Made by a program: the position numbers and the translations under genes. Below the pieces are notes generated by a model that did not search any database, was not told the origin of the DNA, and saw only the letters and a list, made by a program, of their open reading frames with translations. Below, one piece after another: positions 27,904 to 36,130 of a stretch of DNA of 64,000 nt (the stretch's first letter is position 1; each line of letters opens with the position of its first letter). Source of the DNA: an uncultured Collinsella sp. (GTDB taxonomy: Bacteria; Actinomycetota; Coriobacteriia; Coriobacteriales; Coriobacteriaceae); the NCBI GenBank assembly GCA_958445065.1, contig CAUCQW010000012.1, positions 1 through 64,000 of the forward strand, read 5' to 3'.

Positions 27904-29928
27904 CTACATCAAGTTGCAAACAGCTGCTGCGAAGGCAACGGGGTCCTCGGGCAGAATGCCCTCGACCAGCAGGGCCTGGTCATAGAGCAAACCGGAGTAC
28001 TGCTTGATCTTGTCGGCGTCGCCCGCCTTCTGAGCGGCGACGAGCTTGGAAAAGACCGGGTGCTTGGCGTTGAGCTCGAGCACGCGCTGGCTCTTGGGCA
28101 TACCGTCGGGCGCGCCCTCGGGACCCTTCTGGAGCACCTTCTCCATCTCGAGCGAAAGCGGGCCCTCGGTGGTGATGCACGCGGGAGCATCGGTCAGGCG
28201 CGCAGAGACGGCAACCTTCTCGACCTTGTCGCCGAGTGCCTCCTTCATGGCGTTAAAGAGGTCCTCGTTCTCCTTGGTGGCGTCCTCGGCCTCCTTTTTC
28301 TCGTCCTCGGTCGCCAGGTCAAGATCACCGGTTGCGACGTTCTTGAGCTCCAGGTGACGATCCTCAACCTCGGGCTCGGCACCATCGGCCACGGCCTTCT
28401 CGGCAGCCTCGCGGGCGGCATCGTCCTCGTAGATCTTGGGCATATCGGCGGCAACGTACTCACGCATAGCCTGGAACGTGAACTCATCCACATCCTGCGT
28501 CAGCAGCAGCACGTCATAGCCGCGGTCGAGCACGCCCTTTACCACGGGCATCTTGGCCAAGCGCTCACGCGAGTCGCCGGCGGCGTAGTAGATGGCCTTC
28601 TGATCCTCGGGCATGCCCTTGGCATACTCGGCCAGGGTAATCATCTTCTGTTCCTTGGCAGACCAGAACAGCAACAGGTCGGCGAGCTCATCGGCCTTCA
28701 TGCCATAGCTCGAGTAGATGCCGTACTTAAGACCGCGGCCAAAGTTCTCAAAGAACTTCTCGTAGGCCTCGCGGTCGTTGTCACGCATATCCTCAAGGTC
28801 GGCGGTAATCTTCTTTTCCACACGCTTGGCGATGGCCTTGAGCTGACGGTTCTGCTGCAGCGTCTCGCGCGAGATGTTGAGCGACACGTCGGCGGAATCC
28901 ACGACGCCGCGGACAAAGTTGTAGTAGTCGGGCAGCAGGTCGTCGCACTTCTCCATGATCAGGACGTTGGAGCTGTAGAGCGCCAGACCCTTCTCGTAGT
29001 CCTTGCTGTACAGATCGAACGGCGCGCGTCCCGGCACAAACAGCAGGGCGTCATACTCGAGCGTGCCCTCGGCGTGGAAGCTGATGGTGCGCGCAGGATC
29101 GTCAAAGTCGTGGAACGTGGACTTGTAGAACTCGTCGTAGTCCTTCTGCTCGACATCGGAGCTGCGCTTCTTCCAGATCGGTGTCATGGAATTGACGGTC
29201 TCGAGCTCCTGATAGTCCTCGTACTCGGGCTTGTAATCGTCGCCGGCGTCCTCGGGCTTGGGTTTCTGGCGGCTCTTGGACACCATCATCTGAATCGGGT
29301 AGCGCACATAGTTGCTGTACTGCTGAATCAGGCTCTTGAGACCCCACTCGGTCAGGAAGCGATCGTAGGTCTCGGCCTCGCCGTCGGCATCGAGCTTCTC
29401 GTTCTCGCGCAGCGTCAGGATGACATCGGTACCGTGCTCGGCGCGCTCACCGTCCTCGATGGTGTAGCCCTCAAGACCGTCGGATTCCCACACATGGGCG
29501 ACATCCTCGCCATAGGCGCGGCTGACGACCTTCACATGGCTGGCAACCATAAAGGCAGAGTAGAAGCCCACGCCAAACTGGCCGATGATGTCGACATCGG
29601 AGCCCTGCTGCTCGGCGTTCTCGGTCTTAAACTCCTCGGAGCCGGAATGGGCGATGGTGCCCAGATTGCGCTCGAGCTCCTCGGCGGTCATGCCAATGCC
29701 GTTATCCGAGATGGTAATGGTGCGGGCGTCTTTATCAAAGGAGACGCGAATGGCCAGGTCGCCCTGGTTGATCTTGACGCTCGGATCCTGCAGGCTCTTA
29801 AAGTTGAGCTTGTCGACGGCGTCGCTCGCGTTAGAGATAAGCTCGCGCAGGAAGATTTCCTTATTGGTGTAGATGGAGTTGATCATGAGGTCGAGCAGTT
29901 TTTTGCTCTCGGTCTTAAATTGACGCAT
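27904..29928 (-). CDS. htpG: HtpG, Hsp90-family chaperone
   Basis: A 674-residue cytosolic ATP-dependent chaperone. The GHKL ATPase domain shows KEIFLRELISNASDAVDKLN, ISDNGIGMTAEEL, and GQFGVGFYSAFMVA; middle- and C-terminal domains follow. It is somewhat longer than E. coli HtpG (624), with an acidic insertion near residues 540-575 (EPEVEDRHLELKNV, then EDEKKEAEDATKENEDLF). No CIRCE or HAIR element was seen upstream. An AT-rich region with TATAAA near 30015 may be its -10. Confidence 0.96.
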   Translation of the reverse strand: MRQFKTESKKLLDLMINSIYTNKEIFLRELISNASDAVDKLNFKSLQDPSVKINQGDLAIRVSFDKDARTITISDNGIGMTAEELERNLGTIAHSGSEEFKTENAEQQGSDVDIIGQFGVGFYSAFMVASHVKVVSRAYGEDVAHVWESDGLEGYTIEDGERAEHGTDVILTLRENEKLDADGEAETYDRFLTEWGLKSLIQQYSNYVRYPIQMMVSKSRQKPKPEDAGDDYKPEYEDYQELETVNSMTPIWKKRSSDVEQKDYDEFYKSTFHDFDDPARTISFHAEGTLEYDALLFVPGRAPFDLYSKDYEKGLALYSSNVLIMEKCDDLLPDYYNFVRGVVDSADVSLNISRETLQQNRQLKAIAKRVEKKITADLEDMRDNDREAYEKFFENFGRGLKYGIYSSYGMKADELADLLLFWSAKEQKMITLAEYAKGMPEDQKAIYYAAGDSRERLAKMPVVKGVLDRGYDVLLLTQDVDEFTFQAMREYVAADMPKIYEDDAAREAAEKAVADGAEPEVEDRHLELKNVATGDLDLATEDEKKEAEDATKENEDLFNAMKEALGDKVEKVAVSARLTDAPACITTEGPLSLEMEKVLQKGPEGAPDGMPKSQRVLELNAKHPVFSKLVAAQKAGDADKIKQYSGLLYDQALLVEGILPEDPVAFAAAVCNLM

Positions 29929-30098
29929 GTGCAGTCCTTTCGCGCTACCCCCGTCCGCAAAAACGGCCCGGTTGCCCGAGCCGCATCGCAGACCTGCTAT
30001 GTTCAGACTTAGATTTTATAACCCAATAGCGCGCATATATACATACGGAATCGAAAAACTGTATGTCCGAGCGCTCCAATGCGTCAATTGCCAAGGAG

Positions 30099-30139
30099 TG
30101 TCCCCAGCTGCCGGCAGAAAAGGAACGTCCCTATCTGCC
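30099..30139. repeat. REP-like sequence overlapping the GNAT stop codon
   Basis: TGTCCCCAGCTGCCGGCAG is followed by AAAAGGAACGTCCCTATCTGCC, with TGTCCCC/GGAACGTCCC related to the hairpin at 27621-27660. The right part encodes the last residues (DGR and stop) of the GNAT gene, so the repeat seems to have donated that gene's end. Confidence 0.4.
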
Positions 30140-30631
30140 ATCTACGCGCTTGGCCATCCAGACATGGGGCTGGCCCTCGTCTTCGTAATCTACCGGGGCA
30201 ATTTGCGTGTAGCCCGCCTTTGCATAGAGCGGCAACACGTATTCCTGCGCATGCAGCTTAATAAGCTTAGCGCCGGCATCGCGTGCACACGAAGCACTGG
30301 CCTCGACGATCGCACTCGCCAGTCCGCGACGACGCATAGCCGGCAGCACGGCGACGCGCCCCATAATGTAGGCCTCCCCCGCCGCAACGCCTTCGTCCAT
30401 GTCGCATGCCGGCAACACCGGGGCCTCTGCGTCAGCCACGCGCTCAAGCTCCTCGGGAAACACGCGCGAGCAACCGGCAAGCTCGCCGTCTACATAGAGC
30501 GTCACATGAATGCAGTTCTGATCCTCGTCGATAGCGTCGAACTCATTCTCGTAGCCCTGCTCGTCCATAAAAACGACGCGGCGCACCAACGCCGCGTCAT
30601 CAAAGCATCCCGTCTTAAGTTGGATATCCAT
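30131..30631 (-). CDS. GNAT-family N-acetyltransferase (ElaA-like)
   Basis: A 166-residue acetyltransferase. The acetyl-CoA loop is GRVAVLPAMRRRGLASAIVEA (R/Q-x-x-G-x-G/A type) around residues 89-109, and LHAQEYVLPLYAKAGY is the typical C-terminal GNAT strand and helix. The N-terminal RRVVFMDEQGYENEFDAIDE resembles ElaA/YjcF-type enzymes with unknown small-molecule substrates. ATG 30631 is chosen because AAAGGG lies five bases before it; the frame opens six codons earlier. It stands downstream of the tyrosine phosphatase gene, separated by about 40 bases. Confidence 0.85.
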   Translation of the reverse strand: MDIQLKTGCFDDAALVRRVVFMDEQGYENEFDAIDEDQNCIHVTLYVDGELAGCSRVFPEELERVADAEAPVLPACDMDEGVAAGEAYIMGRVAVLPAMRRRGLASAIVEASASCARDAGAKLIKLHAQEYVLPLYAKAGYTQIAPVDYEDEGQPHVWMAKRVDGR

Positions 30632-30670
30632 GGCTGCCCTTTCATTCAATGCGAACGTTAGGGACAGATA

Positions 30671-31321
30671 TTAGCGAAAATGAGCTCCGCGCACGCTAAA
30701 CTTCGCGCGAGCCTTCGCCAGGCAGTCGTAATGACCCACGTTATGGGCATCGCTCGCGATGAAGCTGTACAGGTTCTGATCGAACAGGCGCTGTGCCGGC
30801 TTTTTCTCGCGACCAAAGCGACCGCCGGCAATAAAGTCCGCCGAAGCCTGCAGCTTGCAGCCCATATCGACCAGACGCTCCGCCACGCTTACATCCTTTT
30901 GAACCGCACGATAGCGCTCAGGATGAGCGATGATCACCTGGTAGCCACGGCACTGCAAATCGTAAATCGTGTTCTCGTACTCTCTAAACGCATACGCATC
31001 GGCATGCGTCGAAAGCTCGAGCAGAAACTCGTTGGTCCCATCGAAATGCAAGTGCTCCGCGGCATCGATACCAAGCTCAACGAGCTTTCGATGGTTGACC
31101 TCGAAGCCCATCTGGAGCGGAAAACCGTCAGCGTTATCACGCAGCAGCTCAAAGGCATCCCACATCTTGTCGTAATCAAAATAGGGATCACGGCAGTGAG
31201 GAGTGCAAACGATTCTGGTTACACCGGCCCGCTTGGCAGCCTCGAGCATCGCCAAGCTCTCATCGAGATCGGCGGCGCCGTCGTCTACACCCGGCAAGAT
31301 ATGGCAATGAATGTCACGCAT
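30671..31321 (-). CDS. cpsB: CpsB/YwqE-type tyrosine-protein phosphatase (PHP domain)
   Basis: A 216-residue manganese-dependent PHP phosphatase that removes phosphate from the tyrosine cluster of the partner kinase. Metal ligands are in MRDIHCHILPGVDDG (H-x-H), RIVCTPH, FEVNHR, VIIAHPERYR and SDAHN, all in the family order. It is the last gene of a three-gene unit (chain-length regulator, kinase, phosphatase) controlling polysaccharide export. It lies 17 bases after the kinase. Confidence 0.92.
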   Translation of the reverse strand: MRDIHCHILPGVDDGAADLDESLAMLEAAKRAGVTRIVCTPHCRDPYFDYDKMWDAFELLRDNADGFPLQMGFEVNHRKLVELGIDAAEHLHFDGTNEFLLELSTHADAYAFREYENTIYDLQCRGYQVIIAHPERYRAVQKDVSVAERLVDMGCKLQASADFIAGGRFGREKKPAQRLFDQNLYSFIASDAHNVGHYDCLAKARAKFSVRGAHFR

Positions 31322-31338
31322 AGGTCAGCCTTAATCAA

Positions 31339-32076
31339 CTAAACGTTTGCTCGGTTGGTGAAGATGCCCTTTTTGGAAGTCCCCTGATCGTCGGAGCCCT
31401 TCTTCACCTTCTTACCGTCCTTGGTGTAGTAGGAGTAGTAGTACTCGCTGGTCTCGGTCTCGCAGTAGTTCATAACGGTACCGATGAGCTTGACCTTTTC
31501 GGACTTCTTAAGCTGGCCGATAGCGTTGAGTGCCTCCTCGCGCTTGGTGAAGTCCTCGCGCACCACGAACAGCGTGCCGTCGGTCAGACTTGCGATCTCG
31601 GCAGCATCGATGAAGGTGCCGACCGGGGGAGCATCAAAGATGACGTACTGAAACTTGGCGGACAGTGCCTTTACCAGCTTGGCAAAGCGGTGAGAGACGA
31701 TGATGTCAGCAGGATTGGGAATGTGCGGCTCGGCATCGAGGAAGTAGAAGTTCTTCTGACCCGTCTCGACAATTGCCTGGTCAATGGAGATCTGCTCGGA
31801 AAGGACCGCATAGAGTCCGCCGCGCGAACGAACGCCGAGCATATCGGAAAGGGACCTGCGGCGCATATCGGCCTCGACCAGGAGCACGGACTTGCCGCTC
31901 GTGGCGATAGCCTGGGCAAGGTTGATGGAAACCGTAGACTTGCCCTCGTTGGGAATCGAGGACGTGACAGTAATGGAGCGAATGGGGTCGTCCACGCTCG
32001 CAAAGCGGATGTTGGCCAGAAGGGTCTTGGCGGCATTCTGTACAACGAGCTTATCGGTGTTCTTTGCCTTAGCCAT
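31339..32076 (-). CDS. cpsD: CpsD/CapB-type bacterial tyrosine kinase
   Basis: A 245-residue BY-kinase. Walker A is SIPNEGKSTVSINLA, Walker A' is VLLVEADMRRRSL and Walker B is YVIFDAPPVG. The C-terminus carries a tyrosine cluster (EYYYSYYTKDGKK) that is autophosphorylated. It needs the cytoplasmic tail of the neighbouring Wzz-like protein for activity. Together with the phosphatase it cycles polysaccharide polymerisation. The start lies two bases after the stop of the upstream gene. Confidence 0.93.
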   Translation of the reverse strand: MAKAKNTDKLVVQNAAKTLLANIRFASVDDPIRSITVTSSIPNEGKSTVSINLAQAIATSGKSVLLVEADMRRRSLSDMLGVRSRGGLYAVLSEQISIDQAIVETGQKNFYFLDAEPHIPNPADIIVSHRFAKLVKALSAKFQYVIFDAPPVGTFIDAAEIASLTDGTLFVVREDFTKREEALNAIGQLKKSEKVKLIGTVMNYCETETSEYYYSYYTKDGKKVKKGSDDQGTSKKGIFTNRANV

Positions 32077-32078
32077 GC

Positions 32079-32735
32079 CTATTTACCACCTTTCATAGCC
32101 GGAATTCGGCCAACAACGGGAATGCCCAGGAGCTCTTCTGCCTCTTCGGCACCGCGGATGCGGGTATTGAGCATGTCTGCCAAAACGACATAGGCGACTG
32201 CGATAAAGATACCGGCGAGGAACGCGACAGCAACGTACAGCATACGCTTGGGACCGCTGGGGGCTTCGGGGGTCTTAGCCTCGTCGATAACGTTGATGCT
32301 CTGGGCAGCGCCGACGTTCTGAGCGACCGTACTCACCGAGCTGGCCATGGCCTTTGCGACCTTAGCCGTCTCCTTGGCATCGGTGCCGGTAACCGAAAGC
32401 GTAATGACACGCGTGGTGGTCTCGGAGGAAACAGACACCTTGTAGTCATCCAGATCGGTGAGGCCCAGTTCATTGGCTGCGCCGCTCTTAACGCTATCGC
32501 TATCCAGCAGCGTGGCGATATCGTTGGAAAGCATCTGACTCGCCGAGAGATCGTTGTAGCTCATCTGACCGCTATCGTCGGTCTTGGCGAGAATGTACAT
32601 GCTCGTCGTCGCGGTATAGGTGTTGTCCATCGCAACGAAGGACACGATGCCCATGGCGATCGCGCAGACCACCGGAAGGGTGATGACCAGCTGAAGGTGC
32701 TTCTTCAGCAGCTGGAACAGTTCGAGAAGGGTCAT
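32079..32735 (-). CDS. Wzz/CapA-type chain-length determinant, kinase activator
   Basis: A 218-residue membrane protein with two helices (residues 15-35, VVCAIAMGIVSFVAM, and 177-197, LYVAVAFLAGIFIAVAYVVL) flanking an extracellular Wzz domain. The second helix is preceded by the family proline motif (TPEAPSGPKRM). The C-terminal tail (RGAEEAEELLGIPVVGRIPAM) is the segment that activates the partner tyrosine kinase. First gene of the unit. No glycosyltransferase, flippase or polymerase lies beside it. Confidence 0.92.
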   Translation of the reverse strand: MTLLELFQLLKKHLQLVITLPVVCAIAMGIVSFVAMDNTYTATTSMYILAKTDDSGQMSYNDLSASQMLSNDIATLLDSDSVKSGAANELGLTDLDDYKVSVSSETTTRVITLSVTGTDAKETAKVAKAMASSVSTVAQNVGAAQSINVIDEAKTPEAPSGPKRMLYVAVAFLAGIFIAVAYVVLADMLNTRIRGAEEAEELLGIPVVGRIPAMKGGK

Positions 32736-32876
32736 GCAGCTTGCCTTTCATTTCCCCAGTTCGGATTGACAAAACTGTCCGTATGTTATCGCATCTTTTT
32801 ACCGAGACCAAACTCTATACATAAGAAACAGGCTCTCCTGTAAAAATGTCGGAAGCAATCGTAAAATTGCACAACA

Positions 32877-32905
32877 ACGCCGCACCCGAAAGTCAAATGC
32901 GGCGT
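32877..32905 (-). terminator. hairpin downstream of the phoR-like gene
   Basis: ACGCCGCA (32877-32884) pairs perfectly with TGCGGCGT (32898-32905); the minus strand continues UGUUGUG. It lies 26 bases past the kinase stop. Confidence 0.6.
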
Positions 32906-32930
32906 CTGCATCAATATCTATGTTATATCG

Positions 32931-34355
32931 CTATGCGAATGGCTCGTCCTGCTGTATGGGAAACGTCACCGTAATGGTGGTTCCCACGCCCAACTCGCTC
33001 GACAGATCGAGCGTGGCGTGATGATACAGGGCCGCATGCTTGACAATGGCAAGCCCCAGACCGGTTCCGCCGCGTGCCTTGGACCTACTCTTGTCCACGC
33101 GATAGAACCGCTCAAATACCTTGCCCTGTTCTTCAGGCGCGATACCGATTCCCGTGTCGGCGACCGCAAGGAACGGATGGCCTTCGTCGTTGGTGCCGCA
33201 CTGCAGCGTAACCGTACCGCCGGGTCGATTGTAGCGGATGGCGTTGCTTGCCAGATTATAGATGAGCTCGTCAAGCAAGCGCGACACGCCCTCGATGACC
33301 ACAGGCTTGGTCTCATGACTTATCGTCACATTCGCCTGACGGGCGACCTGTTCAAGACGCTGCTCGACCGCGTAGATGGCACGTGAGAGCTCAATAGGCT
33401 CCGTGGACCCAATGGGCACCGCCTCGCCCTCAGCTGCACGCTCGGCCTCGTCCAAGTTAGACAGCGTAAGGATATCGTTGACAAGCGCTGCCAAGCGGCC
33501 CGCCTCACGATAGATGCGACCGCCAAAGTTGCGCAGGTCGCCCTCGCCCTCGACCATGCCGTTTGCGATGAGCTCGGCATAGCCCGAAATCGCCGTAAGC
33601 GGCGTCTTGAGCTCATGGGTGATATTCGCCGTGAACTCGCGGCGCATACGGTCGTTGTCCGCCAGCACCGCCATTTGGCGCTTGAGCTCCTGGCGCTGCG
33701 ACTCAATACGCTCAAGCATGGGGACCATCTCGGCATAGGCGTGCTCATAGCTACGGCGTGGGTGGTCCAAATCCACCTCTTGCAAAGGCGCGATGATGGC
33801 ACGGGACTCGCGGCGCGCCATAAAAAACGAGAGTACCGCACCCGCTGCTGCGATAAGCAGCATCGGCGCCACCATCGACAGCAAAATCGCCGCAACGCCA
33901 GGCTGGGCCTGCGCCAAGCGGACAACCTGGCCGTTATCAAGGGCGACGGCGCGATACAGCATAATCTCGTCGAGCGTAGAGCTTGCGCGCTCCGCGGAAC
34001 CCGAACCACTCTCAAAGGCCTCGATGACCTCGGGGCGATCGCCATGGTTGGGCAGTGTGGAAGGCGACGCCTCGTTGTCGTAGGCAACCGATCCATCCTT
34101 GTTAATCAGCGTGATGCGCAAGTCCTCTCGATCGAGGCTACGCAAGAACGGGATGGGCTCCTGCTGCTCGTCGAGGGCGGCAGCAATGAGCTCGGTTTCC
34201 TGCGCCAGATTGGCACTCGTGGCATCCGCCAAGGTGTTTTGCACAAAGAACGCACCCAGCACCGTAAACGCCACGATAACCGCCATGGCGCAGACAAAGA
34301 TCGTCACAAAAACGCGGTGCGACAGCGTATGTTTTCCCTGGGGGGCGAAGACCAC
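32931..34355 (-). CDS. phoR: PhoR-like sensor histidine kinase
   Basis: A 474-residue sensor. TM1 (VTIFVCAMAVIVAFTVLGAFF) and TM2 (LLSMVAPMLLIAAAGAVLSFF) bracket an extracellular domain of about 115 residues. The cytoplasmic part has the H-box FTANITHELKTPLTAISGYAE and the ATP-binding boxes VADTGIGIAPEEQGKVFERF and GGTGLGLAIVKHAA. It starts with GTG, GGAG six bases upstream, just after the regulator stop. Adjacency to a PhoB-like regulator and pstB suggests phosphate sensing. The usual HAMP/PAS segment is short, so the assignment is by context. Confidence 0.85.
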   Translation of the reverse strand: MVFAPQGKHTLSHRVFVTIFVCAMAVIVAFTVLGAFFVQNTLADATSANLAQETELIAAALDEQQEPIPFLRSLDREDLRITLINKDGSVAYDNEASPSTLPNHGDRPEVIEAFESGSGSAERASSTLDEIMLYRAVALDNGQVVRLAQAQPGVAAILLSMVAPMLLIAAAGAVLSFFMARRESRAIIAPLQEVDLDHPRRSYEHAYAEMVPMLERIESQRQELKRQMAVLADNDRMRREFTANITHELKTPLTAISGYAELIANGMVEGEGDLRNFGGRIYREAGRLAALVNDILTLSNLDEAERAAEGEAVPIGSTEPIELSRAIYAVEQRLEQVARQANVTISHETKPVVIEGVSRLLDELIYNLASNAIRYNRPGGTVTLQCGTNDEGHPFLAVADTGIGIAPEEQGKVFERFYRVDKSRSKARGGTGLGLAIVKHAALYHHATLDLSSELGVGTTITVTFPIQQDEPFA

Positions 34356-34358
34356 GGG

Positions 34359-35087
34359 TTACTCCTCCGATGCGGTGGCCGCGGTGTCGTCACCTTCGGC
34401 ACCATCACCGGCAGAAGGCTCGGCCAAGCGGTAGCCCACGCCGCGCACGGTCTCGATGGCGCTGGCATGCTCGCCCAGTTTTTGGCGAAGCGTCTGCACG
34501 TGCACGTCAACGGTGCGCGAACCGCCGTCGAAGTCCCAGCCCCACACGCTCTGCAGCAACGACTCGCGGGTAAAGACCACGCCGGGCTTGCGCATGAGGT
34601 ACTCGAGCAGGTCGAACTCGCGCAGGGTGAGCTTAAGCGACTCGCCGGCAACAGTCACCTCACGATGGCTGGGCGAGAGCACAATGTCGCCCACGCTGAG
34701 CACATCGCTTGCCTGTTTGACCATGCCGCCGCGACGCAGCAGTGCGCGGCAGCGGCTGGCGAGCTCCATGAGCGAAAACGGCTTAGTCAGGTAATCGTCG
34801 GCACCGCCATCGAGCGCCATCACCTTGTCGAGCTCGGTATCCTTGGCGGTAAGCATCATGATGGGCACCGTCGCCGTCAGGCGATCGGCACGCAGTCGAC
34901 GCATAATCGCCAAGCCATCGGTATCGGGCAGCATGATATCGAGCAGGACAGCATCGGGTACCCGTCGCGCCACGGCGGCCTTAAACTCGCCATCGCACGA
35001 AAAGCCCTCGGCCTCGATTCCCTGCTTGCGCAGCGCATAGACCGTCAAATCCCTGATGTTGTCATCGTCCTCGACGTAATAGATCAT
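34359..35087 (-). CDS. phoB: PhoB/RegX3-like response regulator
   Basis: A 242-residue OmpR/PhoB-class regulator. The receiver domain starts MIYYVEDDDNIRDL, has the phospho-acceptor Asp in DAVLLDIMLPDTDG, and Lys in LTKPFSLMEL. The winged helix (LTLREFDLLEYLMRKPGVVFT, then GGSRTVDVHVQTLRQKLG) binds DNA. ATG 35087 has AAAGGGG eight bases before it; the frame opens eight codons earlier. It sits between pstB and the sensor kinase in one transcription direction. Confidence 0.9.
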   Translation of the reverse strand: MIYYVEDDDNIRDLTVYALRKQGIEAEGFSCDGEFKAAVARRVPDAVLLDIMLPDTDGLAIMRRLRADRLTATVPIMMLTAKDTELDKVMALDGGADDYLTKPFSLMELASRCRALLRRGGMVKQASDVLSVGDIVLSPSHREVTVAGESLKLTLREFDLLEYLMRKPGVVFTRESLLQSVWGWDFDGGSRTVDVHVQTLRQKLGEHASAIETVRGVGYRLAEPSAGDGAEGDDTAATASEE

Positions 35088-35151
35088 GTTGAACCCCTTT
35101 GCGGCCGGCATGACCGCATCTTAACCCTAAAGGTGCCTGTACTAGATGGTA

Positions 35152-36027
35152 TCAGCCAAAACGGCCCGTCAAATAATCCGCCGTGCGCGGATCAGTCGGA
35201 TTCTTGAAGAGTTGCGCGGTGGGCGCGTGCTCCACCAGCTCACCCAGCAAAAAGAACGCGACCGAATCGGAAATACGCGCGGCCTGCTGCATGTTGTGCG
35301 TCACGACCACGAGCGTGCAGGTCTCCTTGAGCTCGCAGGCCAGCTGCTCCACCACCAGCGTCGATACGGGGTCGAGCGCCGAGGTCGGTTCGTCCATCAG
35401 CAGAATGTCGGGCTGCACGGCCAGCGCACGGGCGATGCACAGACGCTGCTGCTGGCCGCCCGAAAGACCCAGACCCGATTCTTTGAGCTTGTCCTTGACC
35501 TCGTCCCACAGGGCGGCGCGTCGCAGGGAGTCTTCGACCAGCTCGTCGAGCACGACGCGGTCGCGCACTCCCATGCCGCGAGGACCGTAGGCGACGTTGT
35601 CGTAGATGCTCATGGGAAACGGGTTGGGGCGCTGAAACACCATGCCCACGCGCTGGCGCAAACGGCAGATGTCGTAATCGCCCAGGATATCTTGACCATC
35701 GAGCGCAATCTTGCCCTCGATGCGGCAATCCTTGATGCCGTCGTTCATGCGGTTAAAGCAGCGCAGCAACGTGGACTTTCCGCAGCCCGAAGGCCCGATA
35801 AACGAGGTGATCTGCTTGTCGCGGATCTTGATATTCACGTCCTTGAGCGCATGATGGTCGCCATAGAACAGGTCGAGGCCCTCGACGTCGATGCGCGTCG
35901 GCGAGGCGGCAAGATCCTCTGCCGTGGGGCGAGTCGCATCCCCAACCTCGCGCTCGTACGCGGCCTCGGCCTGCGCTTTCATGAGTTCTTCAAGCTCCGT
36001 GGGCTCCACAGCCGCAGCAGCCGTCAT
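35152..36027 (-). CDS. pstB: phosphate ABC transporter ATP-binding protein PstB
   Basis: A 291-residue ATPase. Walker A is [20 protein letters not shown], the PstB-typical [22 protein letters not shown]-loop follows, the signature is [16 protein letters not shown] and Walker B is [13 protein letters not shown]. These features mark PstB rather than a general ABC ATPase. An extra 45-residue N-terminal extension is rich in Ala and Glu. ATG 36027 has GGAGG eight bases before it. pstS, pstC, pstA and phoU do not flank it; it is grouped with phoB-phoR. Confidence 0.93.
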   Translation of the reverse strand: MTAAAAVEPTELEELMKAQAEAAYEREVGDATRPTAEDLAASPTRIDVEGLDLFYGDHHALKDVNIKIRDKQITSFIGPSGCGKSTLLRCFNRMNDGIKDCRIEGKIALDGQDILGDYDICRLRQRVGMVFQRPNPFPMSIYDNVAYGPRGMGVRDRVVLDELVEDSLRRAALWDEVKDKLKESGLGLSGGQQQRLCIARALAVQPDILLMDEPTSALDPVSTLVVEQLACELKETCTLVVVTHNMQQAARISDSVAFFLLGELVEHAPTAQLFKNPTDPRTADYLTGRFG

Positions 36028-36130
36028 ACCGCATACCTCCACATCGATATCAATTCAGCAGTATCGATAGTAGAAATCGCGGCTCATATGCACGTGAGCG
36101 CATTGTCAAGTGTTTGTAAGGGCACGCTGG

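Noticed and set aside
36083..36109. Promoter TTGACA/TATGAG upstream of pstB
   Set aside because: The -35 is perfect but the spacer is only 15 bases and the -10 is poor; no PHO box repeats could be confirmed.
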